DNA of 64,000 nt from Ampelomyces quisqualis (lineage: Eukaryota; Ascomycota; Dothideomycetes; Pleosporales; Phaeosphaeriaceae): contig JAGTXZ010000008.1 of assembly GCA_018398575.1 (NCBI GenBank), positions 1 through 64,000 on the forward strand. The letters run 5' to 3'. A program made the translations under genes and the position numbers. The stretch's first letter is position 1. Each line of letters begins with the position of its first letter. This document shows positions 34,811 to 46,067 of the stretch, piece by piece. A model generated the notes under the pieces. It was not told the DNA's origin. It searched no databases and saw nothing but the letters and a program-made list of their open reading frames with translations.

Positions 34811-35777
34811 ATGTCCGCAGAGAAGGTTTCGAACAAGGTGAAGGAGGTTGCGAAGGAGGACTTTGACCAAGCCAAAGCTCTTGCCCAGGATGCCATCCGC
34901 TCAGCCGCCTATCTCTACCCGTTCAAGGTACGCGGCTCCATCGCTCGCATCATTGTTTTCTTCTGACACTTGCCCAGGGCATCCTCTACTTCTTCGCCAA
35001 TCGCACACTATGGCGGCCGCTCGCCTCGAAGCTGATCCCGACCGTCTCGCTCGGCCTAGGCGTGACCGTCTTCATGTTCGCGGTTACATACGTGCCTCAA
35101 GCCGCGATGCTCGCCGTCTTCAACGGCCCGCTCGCCATCTTCACCACGGTACTGCTGGTGTTGAGCGAGGCATCGACGATATTCTCCGTGCTGAGCAAGA
35201 ACTTCCTCATCGATGACGCGCTCATCGACACCTTTGATGGCACGCTTCTGTGCCGCAATCTACACACCTTGGTCGGGAACGAGCGCCAGGTCAAATCAGG
35301 CAGTGACCCCGTCGCGAAGCTGGGTAAGCTCGTGTCGAAGCCTTTCGCCAAGTTCACGCCCTCGGCCATCGTCCGCTACTTTATGTACTTACCGCTCAAC
35401 TTCATCCCCATCGTCGGAACTGTCTTGTTTGTGGTCCTACAGGGCCGCAAATTTGGCCCGACTGCGCACGCGCGCTACTTCCAGCTCAAGCAGATGAAGA
35501 AGCAGGAGAAGGAGCAGTTCATAGAGAAGCGCAAGGCTGCGTATGCCAGGTGAGACCTCCTGCTCTGATGTTGGCCTGCTTTGCTAATCATGACAGCTTT
35601 GGTGTCCCCGCCGTCCTGCTCGAGCTCGTGCCCATTGCGGGCATCTTCTTCTCCTTCACGAATACAGTCGGCGCAGCGCTCTGGGCTGCTGATATGGAGC
35701 AGCACCAGCAGAGTGGTGGAAGCTCAACTGCGCCCAACCTACGCAATCAAGCTGAGCGCGCTAGGAAGGAGTTGTGA
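34811..35777 (+). CDS. EI24/RRT8-like multi-span membrane protein
   Basis: Exons: 34811-34927, 34978-35549, 35597-35777, giving 289 aa. An N-terminal amphipathic helix with Lys/Glu is followed by Y-P-F-K-G-I-L-Y-F-F, restored at the first splice and typical of the EI24-type fold, then several hydrophobic segments (V-S-L-G-L-G-V-T-V-F-M-F-A-V; F-T-T-V-L-L-V-L-S; L-N-F-I-P-I-V-G-T-V-L-F-V-V; V-L-L-E-L-V-P-I-A-G-I-F-F). The two P-I-(V/A)-G motifs in membrane segments are characteristic. Relatives include yeast Rrt8/Lds1/Lds2 (outer spore wall, lipid droplet) and animal EI24. A role at the ER or lipid droplets is inferred. The C-terminal tail is charged. Confidence 0.8.
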
Positions 35778-36745
35778 GATCGCTTGGTCGGCCTAGGTCT
35801 TGACATTTGACGCGGTGCTGACGACACTTCACAAGGGACTCGGCGACAGACGTTTACCATGGGCCGTTCCGTAAATATCGATACCCCTGGAAGCCTCCAT
35901 AGGCGCGAGGTAACTTACTGGGATGGCCTTAACTTGTAATCTACCATTTGGTGGTCGGAGGAAGCGATAATAGCGTGTGCCAACCAGGAACGTAATGTAC
36001 CTAGCTCAGAGCTGCATCGATAACGTATCATTGTCGGCAGTGTTTTCTGTTTCTATCATGTCTAAATCACACCAATGGTCATCTGTGGTGCCGCCTTGTG
36101 TTCTTCGATAGCGGCACTTACAAGATCAACACACCAAAAACTGGCACCAAGACCAGTCGAATTGATCGCGAGCTTCGTGACTCTCTACCCCGCTCCTGCA
36201 TTTGCAAGCTTTAGATCTGCCCTCCGCACGGTCTGGAAGCAGTCGTCAATCGACACACTGTGCCGAGACCTGATCACCTCGAAAAATATAGCAGTGAGAT
36301 GAGTCTTTTCATTCTTGCCTCACTGCAGTAAGTTGCTACATGATGTGTATGGTCATGTAAATTCTAACCAGAGATACGTACAGAGATCGAGCCATTTGCG
36401 CAGCAAAAGCACAGGATGAAAATTTTCAGGAGATAAAGAGCTTGTGCTAGTAGATTTTGACTCGTCTGGATGGTATCGGTGAATGGAGGATAGAAAACAC
36501 ATATGGGCACCAAGCTAAAGCCAACAGTTGAAGCAACAAGTGAAGATGCTAGATAGGATTGATAAAGCTACTAATAAGTCTGTAAGCGCGGCACTCGCTT
36601 CCATGCTTTTCTTGATTCGTGAGAATGCCATCTTCAAAAGACTCGAGTTCTGTCGATAGAACATGCGTCCGACCCGGGGTGATCTTCCCAGATATAAGGT
36701 TTAAACCTTTCGAGTATCAATTACACAGCAAGTCCACAGACCTCG
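35778..36745. other. Intergenic, no gene seen
   Basis: About 970 bp between convergent genes (EI24/RRT8-like and alpha-galactosidase 3' ends). It should contain both transcription ends. I see no coding frame or repeat with support. Confidence 0.55.
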
Positions 36746-38424
36746 CTACAACTCATCTCTTTCTTCGCCCTCCCTTGCAATGCTCTTCGCATTGAATTTG
36801 TCACCCTCCTTCTTCACTCGCCTTAGGCGGAAAACCCTTGCAGCATGGCTCTTGACGTCCGCTTTCAACACGCCACCAGCTTCAGCGATACCAATCTTCT
36901 CGCCAAACAAACGCGCATCCTCCTTTGCTAGACCCTTTGCGTACGGCAATTCAGTCGCATTGTACCAGTTGGCTTTTTTCAGAATGTCTTCCCGCTCTGC
37001 ATCCTCCTTCGCCGCAAGAAGAGCTTCCGCGGTCTCCTGGGGCATACGGTGGGCCCAAAGATCATGAATTGCCCAGTCGTACTTGACATGTGGCGCTGAC
37101 CCACCGGGTCCGTATGGGATGAAGATTTCAGCAAGTGTAACGCTCATCTCCATGTCTTCACCTCCAGCATTGAGCAGAATAACGGCTTCATCGCCGTTCT
37201 GTAAATGACCTGCCCAGACGTGCGTCTCGCCCATACCCCACTCATCTTTTGCAATGCCCTCGGTATCTCTTCGCACGCGCGTCACACTGCGTCCGTGAGG
37301 GTCTTGACTCAGCGCGATGATGGCTGGGTTGTTGATGATCGTGAGCGCTGAGGCTGGCATGTCGCGCAGGTCATTGCCAAGAAACAAAGGGGACTTGAGA
37401 GCAGCCCAGAGCGCAAAGTGAGCTTTGTACTCTTCGTCAGTCATCCCGCCCTGTCCGACCTCGAGCATGTCGAGATCGCTCCAGCCGCCGGGAATGCTGC
37501 GGTCGGCAAAAGGTGCGACTTTGTTGAGGATGAAGAGAACGGAGCAGTGTGTGCCAGGAGCTACGCAGTTCACAGCACCCGGTTCTAGGGTGTTGCATGC
37601 ACACAGGTCATCTGGACGAGAGAACGAGTCGTAGATGTCCCCTGTGATGCGCCAGGAGTTGGAGATGGACATGCCCCACTGTCAAAGGTTAGTACAACCG
37701 GGTTGTGTGCAGAGGTCGCGTGTTGAGTCTGCTTACGGTGTGCACGAGATCTTCTCCCCAGTTACACAAGTTGAGGAGAATGTTCTTCCCTGTCGCCTTT
37801 AACGCATCCGACATAGTCTTGAAGCGGTTGAACGACACTGAAGGCGTACCAACGCGTCCCATGTGGTAGCAGCTATCGTACTTTAGCATGTCGACTCCAA
37901 AGTCCGCGAAGCTGTTAGCATCGTCGACTTCATGATCAAGTGATCCCTCTATATTATATCAGCGTCCAAGTACTCATATAGGTAAGAAGTCATCTTTACC
38001 GAATCTCGCGCACGTCATCTCGCCGGCACTGCTGTATATGCCGAACTTGAAGTTCTGGCTATGCAAGTGATCTGAGATCGGTTTCAAGCCATTGGGGAAC
38101 TTATCCAGATCTGGTTGAAGTTTGCCATGTTTGTCTCGACCCTTAGGATCTTGCCAGCAGTCGTCCAAGACGACATAATCATAGCCCACTTCGCGTAGTC
38201 CGAGGCTAGCTATTTGTGCCGATGTGGTGAGGAGCAAGTTTTCTGACACGTCGCACCCAAAGGCGTTCCAGTTGTTCTTTAGCAATCAGCGAGCTTCTTT
38301 GGTTTTATTGACATGGTAGTCGCACCCAGCCCATGGGCGGTGTGATGGCAAGGCCATTGTTGATAGCGGCTGCGCCACTGAAGAGACTTGCCACTACGAC
38401 AACACTGCTACATAAAAGCAACAT
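36746..38424 (-). CDS. GH27 alpha-galactosidase (melibiase)
   Basis: Hydrolyses terminal alpha-galactosyl residues from melibiose, raffinose or galactomannan. Exons: 38424-38326, 38276-38000, 37948-37737, 37678-36746, giving 506 aa. The first ~20 residues are a signal peptide (MLLLCSSVVVVASLFSGAAA). GH27 hallmarks follow in order: P-P-M-G-W-N-N-W-N-A-F-G-C, V-L-D-D-C-W, G-I-Y-S-S-A-G-E-M-T-C, the nucleophile Asp150 in L-K-Y-D-S-C, the acid/base Asp210 in W-R-I-T-G-D, and G-G-W-S-D-L-D-M-L. A beta-sandwich C-domain extends to the end. The last residues are E-E-R-D-E-L, an ER-retrieval-like signal, odd for an enzyme expected outside the cell. The next genes are a Zn2Cys6 regulator and a sugar transporter, suggesting co-regulated galactoside use. 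Confidence 0.95.
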
Positions 38425-38848
38425 GGCGAGTAACTTTTGGTATAATGAAATTGTACTTTCGCCTCAAAGGGATTTATATGTTCACATCCATCTAGGTGCA
38501 CTGCTCCAAGTGGGAAACGTTGTGTGGATCTTTGCCAAGTCGACGAATTCGGTCCGATGACGGGGGAGGGAAACGGTCGTGTTCTTTTCCGCCGCTTGCC
38601 TCCTTGAAGCTTTTTCCACCCACAGTTCACCCGTCACGAGCTCCGCCAAGCCTATTTCCCAACACTAGCTATAGTAGCAATGATTTGTGATCGAAGGCCA
38701 GAACTCCTGCTCAAAGTATGGCACCGCTGGTCGGTCTTCAATAGGCCAGGTAATGTTGTGTGAACAAACATAGTCCCGCTTTTAGCATACTGTAAGCCTG
38801 CCGACAAGTCCCCGAGTCAGTTCAGGTATGAACCTGACAGGTCGCAAA

Positions 38849-40546
38849 TCATTTCAGGATCACATGAGTCTCGTTACGTTGACAGTCTGGGTAGCATGAC
38901 AGTGGCGACTGTTTACTCAATGCCAGCAACGCTCCGTACTCTGGATCGTTGTCTCTTGGCTCAAGCTCCATGTGTGGTGCAAACTGTACGAGGAAGCGCA
39001 GAAGCCATCTATCCAAAATGAAGCTGGTTTCCTTGCTCCGAAGACATATCTGATGAAAGGCTCGTAAGCGGCTCATGGCGCCGTCGACACTTGGCCAATA
39101 TGTACCCAGCCGCAACAAAATCTCAAAGTTTCGCTCAAGTCTCGATCTGCATATTCGAATCTGCCGTTCATCTTCCGAGAAAAGAAGCGTGTGAATCTGA
39201 ACAGTCGATGCAATGACCAGAATATGTGATACTGCCGGATACAGGACATCGCTACCAGGTGTAGAATGAGATCGATAGACCAGAGAGCAAAGACGGGCTG
39301 CGTACTGCTTGCAGGCATCAGCATGATGTGTAAACTCAGTCTTTGGGTCAATCGATGACGACAAGAACTGATAATGTAGGAGCTGGCCATAGTGATAATA
39401 TCCAAGGTAAACAGCTGCAAACATGCGTCCAAGGCCATGCTGTGCAAAACGATGGAAGTTCTCTGGGGTGTCGCGCATATCCTGTGGTAAGCAATCCAGC
39501 CACAGATCAAGATCCCGAGCCAGAGCACGCATGTTGCTTTTAAGGAGATCTCCTTCGAGTCGTTCAGACACGCATGCTCGATTGAATTCGATGATTCCTG
39601 ACAATATTCTGTTCAATTTCACCATCTCAGCAAGGAGTGGGGATGCCAGAACCGCATTTTCAGCAGTGGAGATTGATCTGAGATCATTTCTCATCGAGTT
39701 GAAGGAAATCTCGGCCAAAGGAAGCGGCACCGCGCTCTCAATTGGCATGATGCGCGGAAGCCTGACTGCGGCAGACGACCAGACGTCCACCATACAGACT
39801 GCCCACCATGTCCTGATATTGACTTCATGCTCGACTGGACTGATAACCGGTCGATTCGGCAGGTCGAGAGCCAAGCACATGCGCCCAGCTGTGCTGTAGT
39901 ACATATTCTCTACGTCTGTTTCTCCACTGGCGGCGGCGTATGCACCAAGTAACAAGCATGCCTGAACCATTGTGGGACTAAGATCTCGTAGGCTGAATGC
40001 TTCTTCGCTCGCCACACGATATCTTCCACCTCTCTCTCTGGGAGCCGAGCCAGCAAAGGCTTCGTTTGTCGAAAATCTAGCAGAGAGCGCAAAGATTGCA
40101 TAGAGAATAACTTTAGGTATTTTGTCGTTCGCCACATCGGCCGTGAACGAAGGTCGGTGGTACACTGAGTGGAACTGGTCGTGGATATGGTCGAAGTACA
40201 AATCGACTAATTCCCGCCTCAAGCTCATACACGGGAGATCGATGCAGGACGAGGACGACGCAGGTGCAACCTGGCTAACGCCTTTATTTTGCAAACTGCT
40301 TGTAGCCTCCAGGAGCCTTGCACGTCTTTTAGCGTAGTAGCCACCTTCTGGTGGGCCCTGAACGCAGTGTAGCCCATGTAGCAGGCAATGTTGACAAGCA
40401 GTCTTCGATGCCTGAGTCCCCAGCGGCAGCGGGTAAATGCACTTTCGCCGACGAGCTCTTTGACCCGGTTAGCGGGTATGTGGATTCATTCTAGAGGACT
40501 CGAGGAGATGTTACCGACAAATTTCGCATGCAGACGGTTTGCGCAT
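38849..40546 (-). CDS. Zn2Cys6 transcription factor with fungal MHR domain
   Basis: Nuclear regulator. Exons: 40546-40515 and 40457-38849, giving 546 aa. The 57-nt intron splits the zinc cluster. Once joined it reads C-x2-C-x6-C (Cys7, 10, 17) and C-x2-C-x6-C (Cys32, 35, 42) with a 14-residue linker, slightly longer than usual. A basic K-R-R-A-R-L-L-E-A segment follows. The middle is a fungal-TF-MHR region (Y-F-D-H-I-H-D-Q-F-H ... S-A-R-F-S ... R-T-W-W-A-V-C-M-V-D-V-W-S). It lies between the alpha-galactosidase gene (same strand) and the sugar transporter gene (divergent, 584 bp between start codons), so a local role in galactoside or oligosaccharide uptake is plausible but unproved. Confidence 0.9.
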
Positions 40547-41130
40547 TGTTGCGATACTCTTCGATGTGTCACAAACCTCGTGGAAAAGCTGTCGGGAAAC
40601 TTGATAGTGCACCAAGTGCAATATAGTTTGCCGGAGCGATCGAAGCCAGAGCAGGGAACGACTCCGCCCGAGAAGCACAAGCGCTTTTTTCGTCACCTAG
40701 GCGGCGGAGTTCTCACGCGGAAAATTCTCTTGTCATCATGCAATCGACCGCTTGGCGACCCCTACCTACCGGGGCAGACAGTTGCTCTGATTGGACATGT
40801 TATGTCTCTGCACGCCCCATGCTATCCCCATGGGCAGTTTCAACGAACATTCTACCTCGTGCTTCCCCGCAAGATGGCTAGGAGTTGCCCTGTCTCGGCC
40901 ACTACCGGCCCTCTGTCTTCCATTTCTTCGGGCCAGCCCTTCACCCACGACATGTCTACTACCTCGGCGTCGGTGAACGGTCTACCCATATCAATTCTAT
41001 ATAGAGCGCAGATCCCCTAATCATTTAGCTATACATCCACTCTTTGAAAAGGCAATACGACGGGCTCCGTTCCCTCCCGAATCCATTCCTCTAGACATTA
41101 CTGCCGTCTCAATTCCAAAGGCTAGACAAA
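40547..41130. promoter_or_regulatory. Shared divergent promoter: regulator and sugar transporter
   Basis: A 584-bp interval separates the start codons of the Zn2Cys6 gene (left, minus) and the MFS transporter gene (right, plus). A TATA-like TATATAGA is near 40996, about 130 bp before the transporter ATG, in a pyrimidine-rich context. Several CGG/CCG triplets occur that a Zn2Cys6 dimer could bind, but no spacing stands out by eye. The arrangement suggests coordinated or autoregulated expression. Confidence 0.55.
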
Positions 41131-43066
41131 ATGGCATCAGTCGAGAAAACAGAAGGCCAAGTCTCTGAGCGTGTCACTTCCACATCCGGCCAGAACGTGG
41201 TCGACGACACCAACGCAGCTATCAACAATGAGCATAACATGTCGGTCCGCCAATCGCTACGCTTTTGGTGGAAAGCAATTATCTTCTCATTTGTTATCTC
41301 GCTCTGTGTTGTTATGGAGGGTTACGATACGAGCTTAATGAACAAGTTCTTCGCTTTCACGCCGTTCAAGAACAAGTTCGGCGACGAAGTCGATGCGGAG
41401 GGCAATAAGCTCGTTTCATCACGATGGCAGACTATCATCTTAAATGGAACACAGGTCTGTTGTCCTCCGGTAGTCATATTGGACATGTGGAAACTGATCA
41501 CACACAGGTCGGTTGCATTCTCGGTCTCATCATCAATGGATACATTACAGAATGGATTGGATACAAGAAGACTATGATTGGCAGTATGGTGTTCATGATT
41601 GGTGCCATCTTCATCCCATTCTTCTCCACTGGACTCGAGATGTTCCTCGTCGGTGGAATCATTCAGGGTTTGCCATGGGGTGTTTTCCAGACGCTCGCGA
41701 TTTCCTACGCCGCAGATCTTTGCCCAACACATCTTAGAGGTATGCAGAAGCTTGCTCAAGAACACTCACTACCAACTTGACTGACTCTTTTAGGTTATAT
41801 GACATCGTGGATCAACATGTGCTGGGTCATCGGCGGTCTTTTGTCAACTGGCATTCTCACTGGTCTTATGAAGAACACCACACAATGGGGCTACAGGATA
41901 CCCTTCGCGTTACAATGGATCTGGCCCATTCCCATCATCATGGCCACTTTCCTTGCACCAGAATCGCCATGGTGGCTAGTCCGGCAGGGACGCATCGACG
42001 AAGCCAAAGCAGCGATTCGCAAGATTACGACCCCAGCCGATGGCATCGAGTTCGATCTCGACGCACATGTTGAGATGATGGTGGTTACAGATCAGTATGA
42101 GAAGCAAGTTGGTGCAGGCAGCAACTACTGGCATTTGTTCAGAGGTAGCGACCTTCACCGCACTGAAGTCTCTGCCATGGCTTTTATCACCCAGGCTCTA
42201 TGTGGAGTTCCCTTTATGGGCTTTGGCACGCAGTGTACGTCAAATCTTCTTTCCCATTTGCAGTGCAGACTTGAGAAGCCCATCCAGATTCTGCCATGAT
42301 GCTTGAAGATGGCCGCGAAGTTTTATGATCCCAGAACATGCTAACATCATTACTACCGTCAGTCATGCAAGGTGTTGGTCTTAGCTCAGATGACTCTTTT
42401 CATCTCACCATCGGTCAAGACTGCCTGGGCTTAGTTGGATGCTTCATCGCGTGGTGGATCATGACGCGCTTCGGTCGCAGACCCATCTACCTGACTGGTC
42501 TCTCGGTTATCTTCATCATCCTCCTCATCGTTGGATTCATTGGTCTCGCACCGTCTACCAACAAGAGCGCTAGCCTGGCAGGTGGCGTCATGATCATTCT
42601 TATGATCTTCTGTTTCCAGGCAAGCATTCTTGTTTACGTGCCTGTTATCAGTAACTAATTGTATTAGCTCTCGCTTGGACCTATTTGCTACTCGCTCGCC
42701 GCCGAAATCCCCTCTTCTCGCCTTCGTGTCAAGACCGTCGCTTTGTCCCGCGCTTCTTACAACTCCATCGTATTTGTCACCAATACCATCATGCCAAAAA
42801 TGGTGGGCAAGAACGACTGGAACTGGGGAGCAAAGGGCGGCTTCTTCTGGGCTGGTATCGCACTTCTGTTCATTGCCTGGGGCTACTTCCGCCTCCCAGA
42901 ACCCAAGGGCTTCACCTACTCGGAGCTCGATCTGATGTTTGAGCACAAGCTTTCCGCGCGCAAATTCACTCGCGAAGCAGCAGACTCACTAAAGCCTAAC
43001 CTAACCAACGTCGCGATGCAGTACGAGAAGCAGAATAACGTTGAGCGCATCGAGTCGCGCTCCTAA
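41131..43066 (+). CDS. MFS sugar transporter, alpha-glucoside permease type
   Basis: Proton-coupled sugar carrier of the plasma membrane, major facilitator superfamily, most like the fungal alpha-glucoside/maltose permease group. Exons: 41131-41454, 41508-41739, 41794-42234, 42363-42619, 42668-43066, giving 550 aa. Motifs: V-V-M-E-G-Y-D-T-S-L-M after helix 1, P-E-S-P-W-W-L-V-R-Q-G-R (PESPR-like), F-G-R-R-P-I-Y and A-A-E-I-P-S-S-R-L-R-V-K-T. The last intron has a GC donor (CAG then GCAAGC) and a TTAG acceptor; GC-AG splicing is required to keep F-C-F-Q-L-S-L-G-P-I-C-Y. The third intron uses the acceptor CGTCAG with a CTAAC branch about 20 nt before it. The linked alpha-galactosidase and Zn2Cys6 genes suggest a disaccharide or raffinose-type substrate; this is inference. 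Confidence 0.92.
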
Positions 43067-44230
43067 AGGGATGAACAAAGTATGCTGGATGCGTTGTTGT
43101 TTGCATTCTGACCCTTTATCACTGATAAGATCCTTGGGTAGTTGGCAGTAGGCTCGATGTATATAGTTCGTAGCAAGTAGAAACTCTCGATACGTCTTGA
43201 ATCTTCGACAGTTTACCAAACTCGTGTGATCCATGGCCTTTGAAAAAAGTCGGCTAAATCGTCGACCGTAGCGAAGGCCGCTACCTCGTTCTGTGGCTAT
43301 CTGTTCCTCGTGTATACTATCAACGAGTCTAGGAAGTTTCTCGGTCTCTCGTTCAAAAAATGCTCACTTCTGAGGGAGAGGCACTGGACAATGCCGGACA
43401 TTCCATGGGGGGAGGCAAGTAGTCCAAGCTGCAGCGATTAATCTTGACATCCTAAAATGATTTTGAAATATGTTGCTCCCAAGACAGGACTTTGGAGTCA
43501 GAGGTACTCTGTAAATAGCTCACGCATCCAGTGAAGATCTCATCACAACTAAAGTGACTGCCAGACTCTCGGTATCTTTATCGTTACCCTGGGCCTCGAC
43601 ACTTACCCGTCGACCCTGGGATATGTCAGCCAAACAAGCACTGTCATGACTGAGGGGATCCGACATATTCCTTGAGTAACATAAAAGCCCAAGTGCATTC
43701 GAGTGTTTTCGTGCAAACCAAGGGGGTATCTCATGTTAAAACTACAATATTCCCCTTGTCTGTCCAACAACATTACTTTTCCACCTACAATGCACAACAT
43801 GACAGGGGCGAAAAGGCCGTCATCTGTATGTAGGTGGTACAGGTGACAAGGCCTTGCTCTAGTATTTTGCCGGAACTCGTCATCTCTCGTGCAGTGCGAT
43901 GAGATGCAAGCGAATCGCAAATCACATGTGCAGCTACAGAAGGCTGTACAAAAAAGTACAAGAGCAACGGACTCGGCACGAAATAGCTCTGCAAAGACAG
44001 ATTACGCGACCAGGGAAGTGACGCGGCACTTTCAGAATTAGGTAGCCATGGTGATGCAGTCTTTTTGCTCGGGTGTATCGGTAGAGGTTCACAAAGAGGG
44101 ATTTGGTTCTAGGCTTCGATGCATTAAACGCAGTATCCCTCCAGAACCTCGCCTTTATTCCGGCAATCTTTCATAAAAGGTGACATGGACGCAGTATAGG
44201 ACTGGATTGCGTCTTGTGATTTGCACATAC
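43067..44230. other. Intergenic, no gene seen
   Basis: About 1.16 kb between the convergent 3' ends of the sugar transporter and the ketopantoate reductase-like gene. ORFs are short, with no domain. No repeat or RNA gene is recognised. Confidence 0.55.
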
Positions 44231-45700
44231 CTACTGCTCATCACTACTCTCTTCATCTTTCTTTCTAGCAACCCTATCCTTAATCTCCACATCTCCTGCC
44301 CCTCCATCCTGCACAAATGGAACGCCTTCTCCCACCTCTCTGCTAATCATGCCAGCCTTGCCCTTCACCATTTGCATGAGCATGTAATTCATCAAACACC
44401 TCAGGCCTAGTTCCTCCCCTCTCTTCACAATCCAGCCATTGATGTAGTCAATCTCTGTTTGTCTACCCACACGCGTGTCGGCGAGCATACTGCTAATGTT
44501 GCCTTTGGTCTTGTTCGCTACGCCTACGACGATGGTCTCCAGGCGGCCGGGGTCGAAGCGCGACTGGACATTTGGGATGTACTGTAGTTCTGGGAGAGTG
44601 CGGATGACGAGGCTGATTTCTGAGAGGAGGAGCCTCATGGTACGCGTGAGAGCATAGTTGTAGAGCAAAGCACCATTGCGGGCGTCGAGGAGGACGGTGA
44701 GTGGATTGACGATGCAATTAACCGCGAGCTTTTCAAGCTGCATTTGCAAAAGATCTGGAGGGGAGAAAGACGACGCTCCGAGAACAGGTGCGCGGAGAAT
44801 GGTACGCAAGAGATAGCGTTGATTCGGAGTCCAGTGGAATTTGGCAGTCATTGGAGGCGGGTATTCAGGGTTGAGTTTGTCTGGAGGCACTACATTGGGG
44901 CGTATGGGACCAGAGTCCTTGACCGAAGTGAACCTTGTGTCGGCTTCGTAGGGAATGTTTGGATCCCGCTCTCGTTCGTGAGGCAAGATACCCAGTGAAA
45001 TGGTACCGAAGCCGGCGTGTGTAGTGGTGAACTGCTCTCCCGAAGCGTTGTTCACCCCATGGGAGTTTATTCCAAGCATATAGTGGGGTCTTGTCGCAGG
45101 ATCTGGGAAGATCTCCCTGCTGACTTCTTCGGCGATTCCCATGCCGTTTTGCAAGAACAGAATTACAGAGTTCTTGTCTAGCCTATGCTTCACCGAGGAC
45201 AATCCCTGCAGGACAAATGGTGCTTTGGAGCAGATGATCAGCGAGCTTATAGGCTCTGTCGATTCTCCAGCCAAGGCTTGTTGTTGTGGCCCCTTGGAGC
45301 TGCCTCCAATTGAAACAGCGGAAGAGGCATTCAGTCCGACTTCTTTATGATGGTATCGTAGCCGAGGGATTGCTATCTCAGCGTCAAAGCCTTCGCGAAT
45401 TTCGGCATCTCCATCCGTGACAACAGTCAATCTTCGTGGTGACTCGGACCATTTGGTCATCATATCCCATTTCGAGAAAATGAGTGTCACCGGCGGTGGA
45501 TTCGGTATGCCCCGCAATGCATGCGCAATAAGCTTGCCAACATTGCCGATGCCCATGACATGTATTCGCCGGTCCAGTACGGGGTCTGCACGGTAGAAAT
45601 CGGTAGCATTGTGAGCGGCTTTCGTGCCGGTGGAATCCTTCACCTTTCTGCGATCACCTGTGAGCTTCATATGGGAATCTAGTGGTATACGCGCACCCAT
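44231..45700 (-). CDS. 2-dehydropantoate 2-reductase-like protein (PanE/ApbA)
   Basis: NADP-dependent ketopantoate reductase family, the pantothenate (coenzyme A) pathway enzyme. Intronless, 489 aa. The Rossmann motif H-V-M-G-I-G-N-V-G-K-L is at residues ~48-57. K-A-P-F-V-L-Q-G-L and L-F-L-Q-N-G-M-G follow, the usual ApbA segments, and the C-domain has L-E-K-L-A-V-N-C-I-V-N-P-L-T (catalytic Lys plus Asn) and S-S-M-L-A-D plus R-Q-T-E-I-D-Y-I-N-G, both signature features. At 489 aa it is longer than bacterial PanE (~300) or yeast Pan5 (~380); the extra length is in an insert after the first strand and in a charged C-terminal tail. It may be a paralogue with another 2-keto acid substrate. Confidence 0.9.
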   Translation of the reverse strand: MGARIPLDSHMKLTGDRRKVKDSTGTKAAHNATDFYRADPVLDRRIHVMGIGNVGKLIAHALRGIPNPPPVTLIFSKWDMMTKWSESPRRLTVVTDGDAEIREGFDAEIAIPRLRYHHKEVGLNASSAVSIGGSSKGPQQQALAGESTEPISSLIICSKAPFVLQGLSSVKHRLDKNSVILFLQNGMGIAEEVSREIFPDPATRPHYMLGINSHGVNNASGEQFTTTHAGFGTISLGILPHERERDPNIPYEADTRFTSVKDSGPIRPNVVPPDKLNPEYPPPMTAKFHWTPNQRYLLRTILRAPVLGASSFSPPDLLQMQLEKLAVNCIVNPLTVLLDARNGALLYNYALTRTMRLLLSEISLVIRTLPELQYIPNVQSRFDPGRLETIVVGVANKTKGNISSMLADTRVGRQTEIDYINGWIVKRGEELGLRCLMNYMLMQMVKGKAGMISREVGEGVPFVQDGGAGDVEIKDRVARKKDEESSDEQ

Positions 45701-46067
45701 CCCTCGTTCTCTCCTGGACTCCCGTGCTCTCCGCAGATTGGCTGCTCGCCATGAAGCGTCTCTTTTGAACTGTAGCCCCCCGGCTCACACAATTACTACC
45801 GGATTTGCATCGCAGCCGTATGTGAGGTATCCGAGGCCAAAGCCTGAATATTTGCGGTGAATTGGAAAGGAAAGACAGTTTGAATGGAATGAATATCACA
45901 TGTGTGGAAACGTCAAGTCTGTGCTGTAAGACGTCGTGCTGTTTGAGTGGATGACGCTATTAATCTCGTGGTTGATGCGGAGCTAAGTGCGGCAAAACGG
46001 TCGGTCCGTAACTTTGTGGCGATGACGGTCCTTTCTCTTTGACCTGTCAACAACCACTCTCACCGCC

